The notes: generated by a model from the letters alone, not told the origin. A stretch of DNA of 64,000 bases from Histomonas meleagridis (GCA_020186115.1 WSYJ01000086.1:248001-312000); one strand, 5' to 3'; counted from the stretch's first letter, positions 1 through 11,035 are shown. Program-made: numbers and translations.

Positions 1-258
1 ATTATTAAAATATCTGTTAAACAAAAATGAATTTATGTTAATGCTAAATATATTTATTTATTTATTTTGGTTAATGTTTACTTCAACAATTTTTAATTTT
101 ATAATATCAAATGGAAATTATTTCAAATATATGATACAGCTTTTTTTATTGGTTCTTGTTTTGGAGATGCTGAAATTGTTTAATTAATAACTAGAGTGGT
201 TCCGACTAATTATTCTCACAAAAAAATGGGAAATAAAGTTAAGAATTTAACTTAACGT

Positions 259-671
259 TCATTCTTGTGACTCTGGAGAGCGATCAGGAAAATATTTCAT
301 AAATGAATTGAAATCATCATCAAAGTCGCTGTTTAAATCGGTGAGTTTTTTTCTTCTTTTTTTGTCCAAGCACAAAATTTTCTTCCAGATTGATCCATTT
401 CTTGTCTTCCTCGTATATTAAATTGAGAAGATGGATTCAACGTCATGTCTTTTGTGCTGCATATAGTATCATTATTATTATTTTGTTTTTTTCCAGAAAT
501 TTCCCTAATTTCATTCATGATGGATTCAAAAAGTGGATCTTTCACATTGAAATATATAACCTTACAATTGAATTCAATAAACCATTTTTTCGATATTATA
601 GTGGGAGACACGTCGATTGAATTTTTTTTTCTCATAAAGCTATTTTTCGAAATGTTTACATATATTTTCAC
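259..671 (-). pseudogene. Unidentified decayed ORF with a probable frameshift
   Basis: On the minus strand a frame from about 671 encodes a basic, Asn/Lys-rich protein that stops at 333. In the next frame the coding pattern continues (KKLTDLNSDFDDDF, then FMKYFPDRSPESQE) to a TGA at 259-261. This suggests a frameshift in the Lys-rich stretch near 345-360. The upstream end has no ATG: the frame opens at a GTG after a stop. I do not recognise the family. Its position beside a broken Tc1/mariner transposase suggests transposon cargo or a degraded neighbour. The small plus-strand frames over the same bases look like shadows. Confidence 0.3.
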
Positions 672-819
672 AACTTTACATTTCTATCAAATGTTCAAAG
701 AATATGTCTCATTCAAATCAAAATGGTTTTATTGAAAATCATTGAAAAAGTTATTCTGGATCTCCATAAAGTCTAAAAATCGTTCGATCTGGGGTGGCAT
801 TTACAATTCTCAGCCTCTT

Positions 820-1773
820 TTAAATACTCATGACAAGTCCGTTTATCGTCTGCCATTGGAGGGCCTTCCAAACATCCTTTACAATTCTTACCAAACCATC
901 AATGGTTTTGGGCTGAAGTGCTTCTACTCTGGTTTCCATAATTGCGCAGACTATTACAATAATGTTCAAGTCTGAGCTATATGGAGGCCAATCTTTCGAA
1001 ATATTTATCTCCAATTCATTTAAAACGCACATTGTTTCTTTGGAAATAAGAGGACGAGCATTGTCCTGCATGCGTGTCCATTCGCCGATCCCGTACGTTT
1101 TATCTGTATCTTCAATTAAATTAGAACCGAAAATTATTTGTTCAATATAATTCTCTGAGTTCAGTGTTCCTTCAATGATTACCAAGTCCGTTTTAAATTG
1201 ATATCCAATGCCACCCCATATCATAATTTTTGATGAATGCGATTTTTGATTCGATAAGACTTCATTGGTTATCTGAGTTTTGTCAACCCAAACCCAGCGT
1301 TTATTTCGTCCCAAAATAAACCACGATTCATCAGTAAACACAGTTTTCAAAAAATTTGTATTATTTACAATATGAAATTTTGTAAATTCATATCTATTCT
1401 GAGCTGCAGCTGTGATATATACGGATCGAATTGGTAATCTTTAAATTAGACCATTTTCCCTTCTATGCCTATTCACAGTTCTACCTGAAATTTTCAATCC
1501 AAAAAATTCATATAATTCATGAGCTAATTTTTCACCAGATATATGAGGATCTTCAATTGTTCTGCAGTGAATGTACACCGAATAAACATCTTTGATTTTT
1601 TTCTCATAAATTCTTTGCGTTGGCATTAGATTTGATAATGTATCATATATAGTATTTTTGGAAATATCTAAAACTTTTTGATTCAGGTTTATATTCCCAC
1701 CCAGCGTAATGTAAACGTGTCTGATGTATGCGTATCTTTGCGCAATAGGAATAGATTTTATAAAACTTTTCAT
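820..1773 (-). pseudogene. Tc1/mariner-family transposase, decayed
   Basis: A single minus-strand frame runs from the ATG at 1773 to the stop at 820, broken by one TAA at 1441-1443; 1773 and 1350 are in the same frame. The amino-terminal part (MKSFIKSIPIAQRYAYIRHV) is the helix-turn-helix DNA-binding region. The catalytic part shows FTDESWF (first Asp), MQDNARPL (second Asp) and WPPYSSDLN. The expected Glu of DLNPIE is gone (DLNIIVIV), so the DDE triad is incomplete even ignoring the stop. Length matches the family (about 315 codons). No terminal repeats were found. It is homologous to the plus-strand copy at 4899. Cut-and-paste transposition at TA is known for the family; this copy is dead. 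Confidence 0.9.
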
Positions 1774-1924
1774 TTGACAAATGCCGTTTATTAATTTGTT
1801 TCATACAAACAGTGATTTTGTGAGGTTCAACCGCAATGTCTTCCACTATATTATTTGAGTCTATCTGGTCGGACGGTGAAGCCGCTTAATATTATAAAAA
1901 CGAATAAGAAGAAAAATTAACTAA

Positions 1925-3848
1925 GTCAATTGCGATGATTCAACATTTCTTCTAATGGTAGCATATCCAGTTGATGATACAAGTCTTGAATTTCTTATTG
2001 ATACTCATTTTTTATCATTAATTATTTGAAAATACTTATATATAAAGTCATTTAGAGAAATTTCATCAGTAATTGTTTCATTTATTGTATGAAATAATGT
2101 TTTCATTTTTTCAGAAATCAGATTTTGATCTAATTCAAGAATTGTCGCAGCTTCCTTGATGTATTTAGAAATTTCAAAATGTAGAATTTCTTCATCTTTA
2201 TTAAGAAATGCGAAACTATATGAAATTCTTTTCGATATTTTTATGTCTTTATTTGGTATATATATATTTTCTTATGCATAAAATTGGTTGCACTATGATT
2301 ATAATGACACAACCTCCTAACTTGGCCAAAAAAATGCTCAAGCCAATGAGTACCGAAGGTACCAAGATGAATATCTTTGTTTTGACAAATAATATTACTT
2401 AAAGAATATACAAGTGACATCACTTTATCAATAATATTTATATCGTATATACACATGCGAGGGTTTTTTCCTTCTGACATTGTGTGTGTCTGTTTTCGAT
2501 CTCGTATTTTTATATTATAAGTTTCTTTATAAAGATACATTAATACCCAACATAATGATAAGCATTCAATCCTTTGAGTTCTTCTTAAATTTCTATCCAT
2601 AACAAACTTAATAAGTAATGTTGCAGGAATAAGTGATATTAATACTAATTTGTTCGTTTTAAATGCTCTGAAAATGTTATTATCAGAAAATAACATTATT
2701 GGTTGCATATCATCCATCTTTTTACTATGACTACCATCCAAAATAAATTCTGGAATACCAACATCAATATAATCTTATATGTTAATAATCAAATCTTTAT
2801 CAGGTAAAACACAAATATAACTTCCGCATACGATTCTATACCTTATGCATTTTACAAGATGGAGCATATCTTCAAAAACAAGAGACATGTTTAAATTATC
2901 TATTAAATTGGGTAAAGAACAATAAATAATAAAATTTTGAAATCGATCACAAATAGATTTAACATACTTTAAATAATAAGTATCTCCGTCAAATGATATG
3001 CCAACAACATTTATACTCAAGTCACCAAGCAAAATTGCAATTATTTCTAATTGAAATATAATTTCATTGTCAGATGTACCATTTTCTTCTGATTTTATAC
3101 ATATTGGGAAACCATCATTTCTGGAAGATATTGGACATATATAATTAACAAAATAATCATTAATAATACCTTGTCTGTTTTTATTTATAAATGATATTAA
3201 TGCATCTGAAGATGATCTCAAATGATCAGCTATATCTCTGTCAATATAATATTCATCTATTAAACCTTCAATAAATCCGTCTTTATGTATGATAACATTT
3301 GGTTATATACCAGCTGCATCAACTGCTAGCATTATATCAAGATTATTTTGGGAATAATTTTCATCTAAAAACATTTTCAGAAGATGGTCTATATGTTGAA
3401 TACTCCCATCAAACACTTTATTTGTAATATTCAACTTTTTAAATACTTCATTTTTTCAACGTTGGATTGTTCTCCAACAAGGGAATCCCAAATTGCACTC
3501 CATTGACATCCATAACGACTGCCCCATATTAGACATACAAATGTAATCAGGTATAGCTTATTTGTTATATCTCTTTGTTGGAAAAGAATCGACATGCATT
3601 TTTTAAAAAGCAATTATTTTCTATAGTATGCAAAAGCTCAGTTTTGGAATGTAATAACTGAATATCTTTTTTAATTTTTCGTTTTCTTTCCATAATTGCT
3701 TGTATTTGGATGAATGTGAATTTAATGATTTTCTTAAATTTTTAACCTCTTCTTGAAAACGTAAAACTTGGCATCGCAGTTGAGCATCAATTGCATCTTG
3801 AGAATCATTCGTTCTTTGTTTAAAACCCCTAGTACATGTTGGTTTCAC
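1925..3848 (-). pseudogene. P-element-like (RNase H-fold) transposase remnant
   Basis: Minus-strand coding similarity is continuous from 3848 to about 1925, with in-frame stops (3621, near 3305, 2775 and 2241) and frame changes near 3430-3620 and 2220. It opens with a Lys/Glu coiled-coil segment (FQEEVKNLRKSLNSH). Then come AVDAAGI, GISFDGD, FEDMLHLVKCIRY and GTHWLEHFFGQVRRLC. The D-x-LH-x2-K-x2-R and E-x2-FG-x-(I/V)R patterns resemble catalytic blocks of P-element/THAP9 transposases. That is inference from motif order. After 2241 the frame shifts and continues (LNKDEEILHFEISKYIK) to about 1925. A related fragment lies at 4200-4812, so this is a multicopy family. No terminal repeats were seen. 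Confidence 0.6.
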
Positions 3849-4199
3849 CCAGCAACTTTGTTTTAACGTACAAAATAAACATTAGAAATTCTCATCGTGC
3901 ATTGAAATATACAAACAACATTTTTGCAAAACGTTACGATGGAATTTCAAAAATATCGAATTTTCGTGAATTAACTGATATACAGAGAGTTTATTTTTGA
4001 AATTACTATGAATTTTGTTCATAGGAAATTATTGTCGCCCCTTCTTGCGAGTTTCAGATATTTACATCTACTTTTGACAGAAATGTGATCGTTATTGATT
4101 GAAATAATAAAAAGTGACCATGGGAAAAAATATTGAAAAATTTGATTATGAGATTTGTCGAAAGATTTAATAAATGTATAAATGCCAAATAGTTCAATT

Positions 4200-4812
4200 G
4201 GTAAAGAATCATGCATTTTTGTCTGACATAATGATTGATGGTAAATTGTATTCATTGCGAAAATTATTTTCGAATTGATTGATATCTGGTGTATATTGAT
4301 TTAAATGGTTTAAAAACCATAATCTACTTCTTTTTGATAAGTGTAAATAATCTTAATAAAATAATATCGATGAATTATTTTTATCATTTAAAACTTGTTC
4401 TCTCAAAAAGTACCGATAAGAATCATCACCATCAGAAGCATATGCAATTATACTGAAATTAGTATGATTCTCAATAATAATTTTTAATTCATCTAATTTT
4501 TTTAATAATGTTTGTATTGGCTTTACTACAATTTGAAGGAATCACATGAATTATAATACAAGGATTTGAATGGTTAATTGGCTGAAGTTGAAAAACAAAA
4601 GCAGAATTAATAGAATTTTTGGAGTTATTTATAATAAATTGTTCAAATTTTTAATAAGAGTTTCGAATTGTATTAAGTTCCTCTTGGGTAACATTAAAAA
4701 TTTTTAACATACCTGAAACTATCCCATTTTGTAATTTTTTGAAGATTTTGTTACACTAACAGCATCAAAAGCAATAATGGCTTTTTCTTTTGGCATAGAA
4801 TTATTATATCTA
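4200..4812 (-). pseudogene. Second P-element-like transposase fragment
   Basis: Reading the minus strand from about 4812 gives KEKAIIAFDAVSV. After frame changes it gives FSIIAYASDGDDSYRYFLRE, DYLHLSKRSRLWFLNHL and NEYNLPSIIMSDK. These align by eye with GISFDGDTYYLKYVK and DMLHLVKCIRYRIV of the element at 1925-3848, so both are copies of one family at different stages of decay. There are at least three stops or frameshifts. The 78-codon ATG frame at 4019-4255 is out of frame with this signal and is not taken as a gene. The fragment lies immediately upstream of, and opposite to, the Tc1/mariner copy at 4899. Confidence 0.5.
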
Positions 4813-4898
4813 AATTTCTTCTCATTAAATTTTCGATAGATCAAGATAATTTATAGTGAGCTCAAAATCGGTTAACAGTTCAATTTTTCAATCAATAA

Positions 4899-5690
4899 AT
4901 GTACAAGGCTATCATGTCTATGCAGATTCAAGATCGCTATAATTTTTTAAGAAAACTATGCATCGAACAGTTTAATGGGAACATTTATAAAACTGCCTCA
5001 TATGTAGGATGTACATATAATACTGTGAAAACAGCTTTAAATTTCATCCAACATCCTCCTCTTTATATTGCAAAATCTGGACCAGAACCAATCATCAAAA
5101 AGCACCATGAAATATTTATTGAGGTCCAAACATTAAATAATCATTATATTACGAATGAACAACTTGCTGATTTATTGGTTGAAACTTTTCCTGACATCAA
5201 ACACTGTTCAGCTAATACTGTTGGTTCAGCTAGGAAGAAACTGAAAATAAAATATGCGCCACCTAGATCTGTAGTTAAGTTAAGCGATCATGTTAAAATT
5301 GCAAGGGTTAATTGGTGTCAATTTCATATTCAGAACGGAACAACTTTTCATAACGTAGTGTTTTCTGATGAAAGTTGGTTTGAATTAGATCGAAACCGTA
5401 GATGGTAATGGCGGCATGTAGATGACTATTCTCCAATGGTATGTGCAGAAAAAGTAGCACACCCAAAAAAGGTAATGATTTGGGGTGCCCCTGGTTTAAA
5501 TTTTAAATCAAAACTGGTCTTCATTGAAGGGCCTGTCAGTTCAGATATATACTTCGAACAAATTAAAATAGGGAGTGGTCTTCTTCCGGATGCAGATAAT
5601 AAACATGTTTTTTTCTACCAACGATTATTTTTCATACAAAAAGTTTATAACCGTAAATATTTGAATAATAAATTACGGTTTTAAACCGTC
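4899..5690 (+). pseudogene. Tc1/mariner-family transposase, 3'-truncated
   Basis: The ATG at 4899 opens a frame with an amino-terminal helix-turn-helix region (DRYNFLRKLCIEQFNGNIYK, then YVGCTYNTVKTAL) and the first catalytic block VVFSDESWFELDRNRRW. A TAA at 5406-5408 interrupts it. The same frame resumes with DDYSPMVCAEKVAHPKKVMIWGA and continues to FEQIKIGSGLLPDADNKH near 5614. There homology to the 820-1773 copy ends and unrelated AT-rich sequence closes the frame. The second Asp and the Glu are therefore missing. A short inverted repeat lies just after the break, possibly marking a deletion or insertion boundary. The copy is non-functional. Confidence 0.85.
5649..5680. repeat. Short inverted repeat AACCGTAA/TTACGGTT
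   Basis: AACCGTAA at 5649-5656 and its exact reverse complement at 5673-5680 are separated by 16 bases. The repeat sits where transposase homology ends. It could be a hairpin at a transposon junction or chance; the arms are only 8 bp. Confidence 0.5.
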
Positions 5691-5700
5691 GTGCAAAATA

Positions 5701-6180
5701 ATACTTTTTTTCGAAATTCAGCATAAGAAATCCATAAATATTTCAAACTAATAAAATATAAAATATGTAAATTCTCATATAAAATTTTTAAAAGAAAAAA
5801 AAGGGTGAGTTTCTAGAGTCTTGATGATCTTTCGGCATGTAAATTTTCATAATAAATGTACTTTTTCTCAAAATCAATAATATTTATTTTAGAAAAAACC
5901 TAATAGCATACTTAGCAATATTATTGTGCATATCAATATGTATAAATCATCAAAAAATTATGAAATAATTTTTCGATCAAATTTCGAAATATTTAATTTA
6001 TATATATAAAAGTCATATACTCGAATAATCCGAATCTAGACGAATAATTTTTACTATAAAATTTTTTTAATATTTTAAGTGTATATACTTGAAAAAGTAA
6101 TTACAAATTTTCTGAAGGGACATCTCCGAGAGTCTGTTCTGTTGCAATTAATTTGTTTTTTTGGGTATACAAGTTGTTTC
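5701..6180. other. AT-rich intergenic stretch
   Basis: No coding signal or RNA gene was seen. The last 25 bases before the next ATG contain GGCATTTTTTTCC, an initiator-like element. Confidence 0.5.
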
Positions 6181-6183
6181 AGT

Positions 6184-6197
6184 GGCATTTTTTTCCT
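6184..6197 (+). promoter_or_regulatory. Initiator-like CATTTTTTTCC before the 6202 start
   Basis: GGCATTTTTTTCC ends a few bases before the ATG. It resembles the trichomonad initiator (TCA+1 Py T/A) in its CA-Py-TTT core and matches elements upstream of other genes here. The first base is G rather than T. Confidence 0.4.
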
Positions 6198-6201
6198 TTA
6201 G

Positions 6202-7353
6202 ATGGCATTTCTTCAAGTTATGTTCTCTTTATTATTCGGAGTGATCTCATGTATTCCATTTAATTATCTTTATTATGGAGAAGAAGAAGGTTCAATAGAA
6301 ATTTCATATGAAGCAGAAATCCGTGAATATTCTAAAAAGTATAAGGATATAGAACTTTACCAGAAAATGTGTAGCGATTCATTAGAAATTCTTTCAGCGT
6401 GTACATGTGAATTCAAACCTAAAGCAAGTGGTTCACTTTTTCTTTCAGATTATATTGGCAATTATGATATTATGTATATTGGCTGTAGGCCTACAACAGT
6501 TGAACTATCCAACCTCAATAACAAACTTTTGGGATTTGATTTTCCAAAGTGACAAAGTATAAATATATTGTGTAATACAAGTTCTGATGTTTCACAATCA
6601 CTACCATATATAATGTTTTTTGATACGAGGGTAAGATTTGTTAATCACATTAAATTTAATACAGTATATATTGGGGATACAAATTTAGATCTCAAAGCCA
6701 ATGTTACAGGAGAAGTTACCATAAACAATTTCATAACTGATGAAACAAGCTTATTCGAAAATCCACAAATCCATGCAACAAATAAAATTTATTTTAATTC
6801 GAAAACTAAATCTATTAGATTTAATCAAAACAATCTTTCTGTTGATGATGTTCAAATTCCAAGTGAAACTTCTTTAATGATTTCACCATATATTTATCAG
6901 CCAACAGTCATTAACATGATTCTTTCGGAGGGAGCAATGCAAACTAAATCATTAACAATTTATTTTGATGATGCATCCAATATGTATTATTTTGAAATTG
7001 TTCCAGATTTTTGGTATTTGAGTTTTTATTATCAAAATGGCTACGAAAGAAATGCAACAATTGGATTTAATTTCACTGGAGAATGGGAAAATATCAGTGA
7101 CTTTAGCTTGAAGCTTCTTGCGTCTGATAAAAATAGACAATTCATTGATACATCTGGAATTCCAAGTAACATTAAATATACAATTGAGGATGATCCAATG
7201 TTCCATATAACACCAGACGGTGGCGATGAAAGTGAAATTACTGGAGGTGAAGAAAGTGAAAGCGGTGAACCAAGCCATGGAATAAGAGTGAAAAGTTTGG
7301 CATCATTCACAATCATTAGTTTCATTCTAATAACATTACTTAATGTTATTTGA
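6202..7353 (+). pseudogene. Type I surface protein with one in-frame TGA
   Basis: One frame from the ATG at 6202 to TGA at 7351-7353 is interrupted only by a TGA at 6550-6552. The later start at 6568 is a TTG and not credible. The product would have a hydrophobic amino-terminal signal (FLQVMFSLLFGVISC), a beta-rich extracellular region of about 320 residues with several Asn sequons, a Glu/Ser/Gly-rich stalk near HITPDGGDESEITGGEESES, and a hydrophobic carboxyl end (SFTIISFILITLLNVI) fitting a membrane or GPI anchor. FNFTGEWENISDFSLKLLAS and FIDTSGIPSNI match INLTGNWRNVQNYELKICIS and LVDTSSIPENI in the pseudogene at 22137, so this is a family. Whether the TGA is lethal or read through is unknown. 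No named domain was recognised. Confidence 0.65.
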
Positions 7354-7535
7354 AATTGATCAATTGAATAAAATTGATTTAATTAAGGAAAAACTACATG
7401 TAGTTTTATGTTAAAGCATTATATAGTTAAAATTTGTCAACGATTATTTTTGTTCGCCCGAAGGGCTCAAGTGATTAAATATTTGGCTCTTTTCTTTCTT
7501 CCTCTTTTTCAATTGTCATTGTTTGAGCCATAGTT

Positions 7536-7697
7536 TTAATGTATTAAAGATAAGGGATAATTATCATCAATTTTGTTGATTATAACATTTGAAGATTGAA
7601 TAACATTCTCTTTATCCAAATTAAATATTATCCTGTAGATAGAGAGTAATGTTTCTAATTCTTCAGATTTTTTATTCTCTTCTTCATCGATTTGCAT
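7536..7697 (-). pseudogene. N-terminal stub of a DUF3447-type ankyrin protein
   Basis: From the ATG at 7697 the minus strand encodes 53 residues, then TAA. The stretch IIFNLDKENVIQSSNVIINK followed by YPLS aligns with IIFGLNIDNFAQSSNFIISK and YPIS near the start of the intact ankyrin gene at 11776. This is the amino-terminal segment of the trichomonad family with a DUF3447-like region before ankyrin repeats. Nothing downstream continues the similarity, so it is a truncated copy. The longer frame reported up to 7748 reads into an A-rich run and is not needed. Confidence 0.6.
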
Positions 7698-7919
7698 GTT
7701 TATTAAGAAAATAAAATAAAATAAAATAAAAAAAAAAAGGAATACCACTTTTGAATAAAATATTATTCAAATTGACAATATTAAATAAATTCAAAAAATA
7801 CATTAGAATATGGTAAAATAAACATTCGAATCCCTTTTATATAAAAAACCTAAAACAACTGTAGGAATTTATCGGAATGTATGTCGACCGTTAATATTCG
7901 TTTTTGAGGTTGGCAACAA

Positions 7920-10106
7920 ATGAAAAACATAAAATTCAGCTCCCTCCAACCAAATGAAGAACAAGCAGGAGCAGAAATGCAATTTGTAGAAATAGGAAGT
8001 GATTCTGAAATTATGTCATCTGCATATGAGCCACGTTATAAAATTATTGCTTTAGGCTCCGTTAATGGATATGTTTTTATGTATGATGAACATGGATACA
8101 GTATCAACTCCACAGTCACAACAGGTTCTCCAATTTGTTCAATTATACCTTGTCCAAATACTTCTTCTTTTGTTTCTTTTTATTCGCCTTATTTATTTAA
8201 AAATCACCCACACCAAAAAATCGCTGAGTTTCGTGATAAGTATTCAAAATCTCAATTTCCAAACTATTCACAAATCACACATTGGGTTATAGAAAATCAA
8301 AACATTAAAATTCGGACAGAAAACATCAAACAAAACATTACCTCTGCAGCGCTTTCACCATTCAATCCATTATATTTACTTTTTTCAACAAATGATGGGT
8401 CAATCTTTGGCTTTTCTATTGAAGATATGTCTGTTACTGAACTTTATATTGATGCATTCAAGCCGAATTTAATCACGTGTCTTCAATCCATCAATATATA
8501 TTGTTATTATGTCTGTCATGAAAATGGAATTGAAATATTAAATCTTCAAAACTGTCAAATTAGTAAATATTCCGATGAAAAAGTTCTTTCTATTGATATT
8601 CACGGCGATTATTCATCTGTTATTACTGAAGAAGGTTTATCTAAGCTACTAAAAAAAGGCAAAGAAGAAACAACATTTAAAACGCCATCAGATTCGAAAT
8701 GTATTTATTCATCATATATTGATGATAATAATCAATGGATTAATGTGTTTCGATATGATGACTTCGATCAAATATATATTAACAATAAGCTTTATAAGGA
8801 ATTAACTAATGATTTTATAGTTCCGAATCTTCTTATCGATTATTCGGAATATTTTGATAAAATTGGTGCTCAATCACTTGTTTTTGCTACTACTAATGGT
8901 TCATTAATATTTTTAAATGATGAAAATCGTAATCGTGATACATTCATCCCTATAATTGAACAAAACTTTGTTCCTTATCTCGACGGTAATAATTTATTCA
9001 TTGTCGAACATAATAATATAACTAATGGATGTGATTTTTATGTTTTTCGTGAGTTTACTTATTTTAAAAAGGTATCATTCCAATGTACTTTTCCTCTTGC
9101 TTTTAAGAATTCCAATTTTTTGTGTCTTAAAAATAATAATTTGATTCTTTTCGATCCAATTGATGATGATGAGACATCACTTTTTAATCTTCCTGGTGAA
9201 ATATTTTGTACACATTCATCACGTGATCATCTTTATATTGTTTTAACTAATAATAAAATGTTTGTTATTGATCTTCATTCTCGTAGTTTTTCGTTCGAAT
9301 ATGTCGATAGTCCTGGGATTAATAGTGATACTATTTCTTGGTGTGTTATTTCTAAAGTTAATGTTGACCAAAGAATTTTTGCTCAAATAACTCATGATAA
9401 CACATTAAAAATTGGTGATAAATCCATCAAGAAATTTCTTGTTAAAAAATCGAAACTTCTTTTTATGGATATCATTGGAATCGATGGGAAAATATCTACA
9501 AATGATAAAGATAATTATTTACTTATTGTTTCGAGTACTTCAATAAAGACTATCGAACCAATTAGTATGAAACTTCTTATTAAAATGAAGTTTAAAGAAG
9601 CACCAATAGATGCAACTGTTACTGATTGGGGTTCTCTTTTATTGTTATATACAAATCGTATCGAAATTTTATATTTACCGAATGTTAAACATGAAATTCA
9701 TAGTTTCCTTCCAATAACAGATCAAAACGCTGTTATAAAACTTATACCTTATGTCGGAGCAGTTGTTATGTCGAATGGTAAAGTAACTGTTTATGCAAAA
9801 GATATTGTGAAGCATAAACTTTCACCAGATAATCCGCCAATTGTTTTGGATACGAAAAGAAAACGTGATAAACTTTTGGGAACTCCGACAAAGAAAACTA
9901 TTGTTGACATAGGAAAAGCATTTCATCATCAAAGAATAACTAAAGACATCAATGATACTGCAAATATGTTACAAGAACTTTTAATAAACGCGCATAAAAT
10001 AACTGAGAAATTGAACGAAATGGAAAATAAATCATTGCAAATAATTGAAAAAAGTAGAAAATTCTATGAGGAATCAAAGAAATTTAGAAAAAGAGAAAAG
10101 AAGTAA
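7920..10106 (+). CDS. Lgl/tomosyn (Sro7)-like beta-propeller protein with R-SNARE-like tail
   Basis: 728 residues from the ATG at 7920. Residues 1 to about 620 are repeated beta-strand/turn units with GSVNGYVFMYD, LLFSTNDGSIFGFS and LVFATTNGSLIFLND, as in WD40-type propellers. After a basic linker (KRKRDKLLGTPTKK) the last 55 residues are a heptad-patterned helix (about 675-725) containing KITEKLNEMENKS and IEKSRKFYEESKKF. This resembles the R-SNARE motif ending tomosyn and relatives, which have no membrane anchor. Such proteins bind plasma-membrane t-SNAREs and regulate exocytosis and polarity. In my alignment the central Arg layer is replaced by Ile, which needs checking. Family placement is inference from architecture. 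GACCGTTA lies about 35 bases upstream. Confidence 0.7.
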   Translation: MKNIKFSSLQPNEEQAGAEMQFVEIGSDSEIMSSAYEPRYKIIALGSVNGYVFMYDEHGYSINSTVTTGSPICSIIPCPNTSSFVSFYSPYLFKNHPHQKIAEFRDKYSKSQFPNYSQITHWVIENQNIKIRTENIKQNITSAALSPFNPLYLLFSTNDGSIFGFSIEDMSVTELYIDAFKPNLITCLQSINIYCYYVCHENGIEILNLQNCQISKYSDEKVLSIDIHGDYSSVITEEGLSKLLKKGKEETTFKTPSDSKCIYSSYIDDNNQWINVFRYDDFDQIYINNKLYKELTNDFIVPNLLIDYSEYFDKIGAQSLVFATTNGSLIFLNDENRNRDTFIPIIEQNFVPYLDGNNLFIVEHNNITNGCDFYVFREFTYFKKVSFQCTFPLAFKNSNFLCLKNNNLILFDPIDDDETSLFNLPGEIFCTHSSRDHLYIVLTNNKMFVIDLHSRSFSFEYVDSPGINSDTISWCVISKVNVDQRIFAQITHDNTLKIGDKSIKKFLVKKSKLLFMDIIGIDGKISTNDKDNYLLIVSSTSIKTIEPISMKLLIKMKFKEAPIDATVTDWGSLLLLYTNRIEILYLPNVKHEIHSFLPITDQNAVIKLIPYVGAVVMSNGKVTVYAKDIVKHKLSPDNPPIVLDTKRKRDKLLGTPTKKTIVDIGKAFHHQRITKDINDTANMLQELLINAHKITEKLNEMENKSLQIIEKSRKFYEESKKFRKREKK

Positions 10107-10465
10107 TATCTTGTTTTTTCATTTGAATGTAAAAATAAACATGAAATATTTTTATGTGTTTTTTATGGGTGAATCAGATGTGTTTTGCAATGCAATTATT
10201 GCAATGAAAATCAAATTATTAATGTGAATTTATGGAAAAATGTCATTTACAAAAATACACTTGGCTCTAAATATAAAAAATAAATATTTTCATTTTGATG
10301 ATCAATTCAATCCATTTCAAGAAGTACGATTCCTGTATGATACATACAATTAAAGATGCTATCATAAATGCAGTTTCAAATAATTTCCAATTTTTTTGAA
10401 TATCTAATTATATAAAAATTAAAATTAATTAAAATAAATAACGTGTAAAATAATATTTGGAATTT
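10107..10465. other. AT-rich spacer
   Basis: No supported gene. The short frame at 10045-10227 overlaps the end of the preceding gene out of frame. Confidence 0.5.
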
Positions 10466-10469
10466 AGTC

Positions 10470-11035
10470 AAATTACATCAAACAGCACTAATGATCGCAG
10501 CTAAAAACGGTTACACTAAAAGAGTTCAATTTCTTCTTCAAAATAAAGATGTTGCTATTAATATTAAAAATATTTGTTTATTTTATGAAAAGTCTGTTTT
10601 ATTAATTTTCAATTTTTTGGTGATATATAGAAATTATTTGATTTATTTTGAACTGCATTAATTGTAGCATCTCATTTTGGATATTTAGATATAGCGAAAT
10701 CACTTCTCGCGCAAAAAGATATTGATGTCAATTCAAGATCTGTTAATTAAATATGTTTGTATTCTGTTATAATAATTTAGAGTTTAAAAATAAATTTTAG
10801 AAAATGTTCATTTTATTTCGAACAGCTCTTATGGAAGTCTGTGAAAATAATCACACAGAAATTGTTAAATTACTTCTTGAACATAAAGATATTGATATCA
10901 ATGTGAAAAATATTTATTTGTTATATTTATTATTTATTTCAATAATTTGAGATTATTTAATATAATATGGAATTTTATTGAAGAATTTGACGCCGCTCTA
11001 AAGTTGTCTGTGGGTGCTATTGTGCTTCAGAGATT
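10470..11035 (+). pseudogene. Decayed ankyrin-repeat cassettes
   Basis: Three single ankyrin repeats are recognisable on the plus strand: TALMIAAKNGYTKRVQFLLQ near 10483, TALIVASHFGYLDIAKSLLA near 10655 and TALMEVCENNHTEIVKLLLE near 10823. Each ends in a DxxIN/DVN motif. They are separated by about 80-90 AT-rich bases that include stop codons. Spacers one and three begin with the KNI(C/Y)L(F/L)Y pattern of the array at 12950-13965; the middle one has diverged. No start codon or open frame links the repeats. This is a dead relative or an upstream, rearranged part of the next ankyrin locus. Confidence 0.6.

Noticed and set aside
6550-6552. TGA reassigned as a sense codon in this genome
   Set aside because: Several intact genes (AP-3 mu, PPME1, Tctex, PPP) end at TGA at the expected family length.
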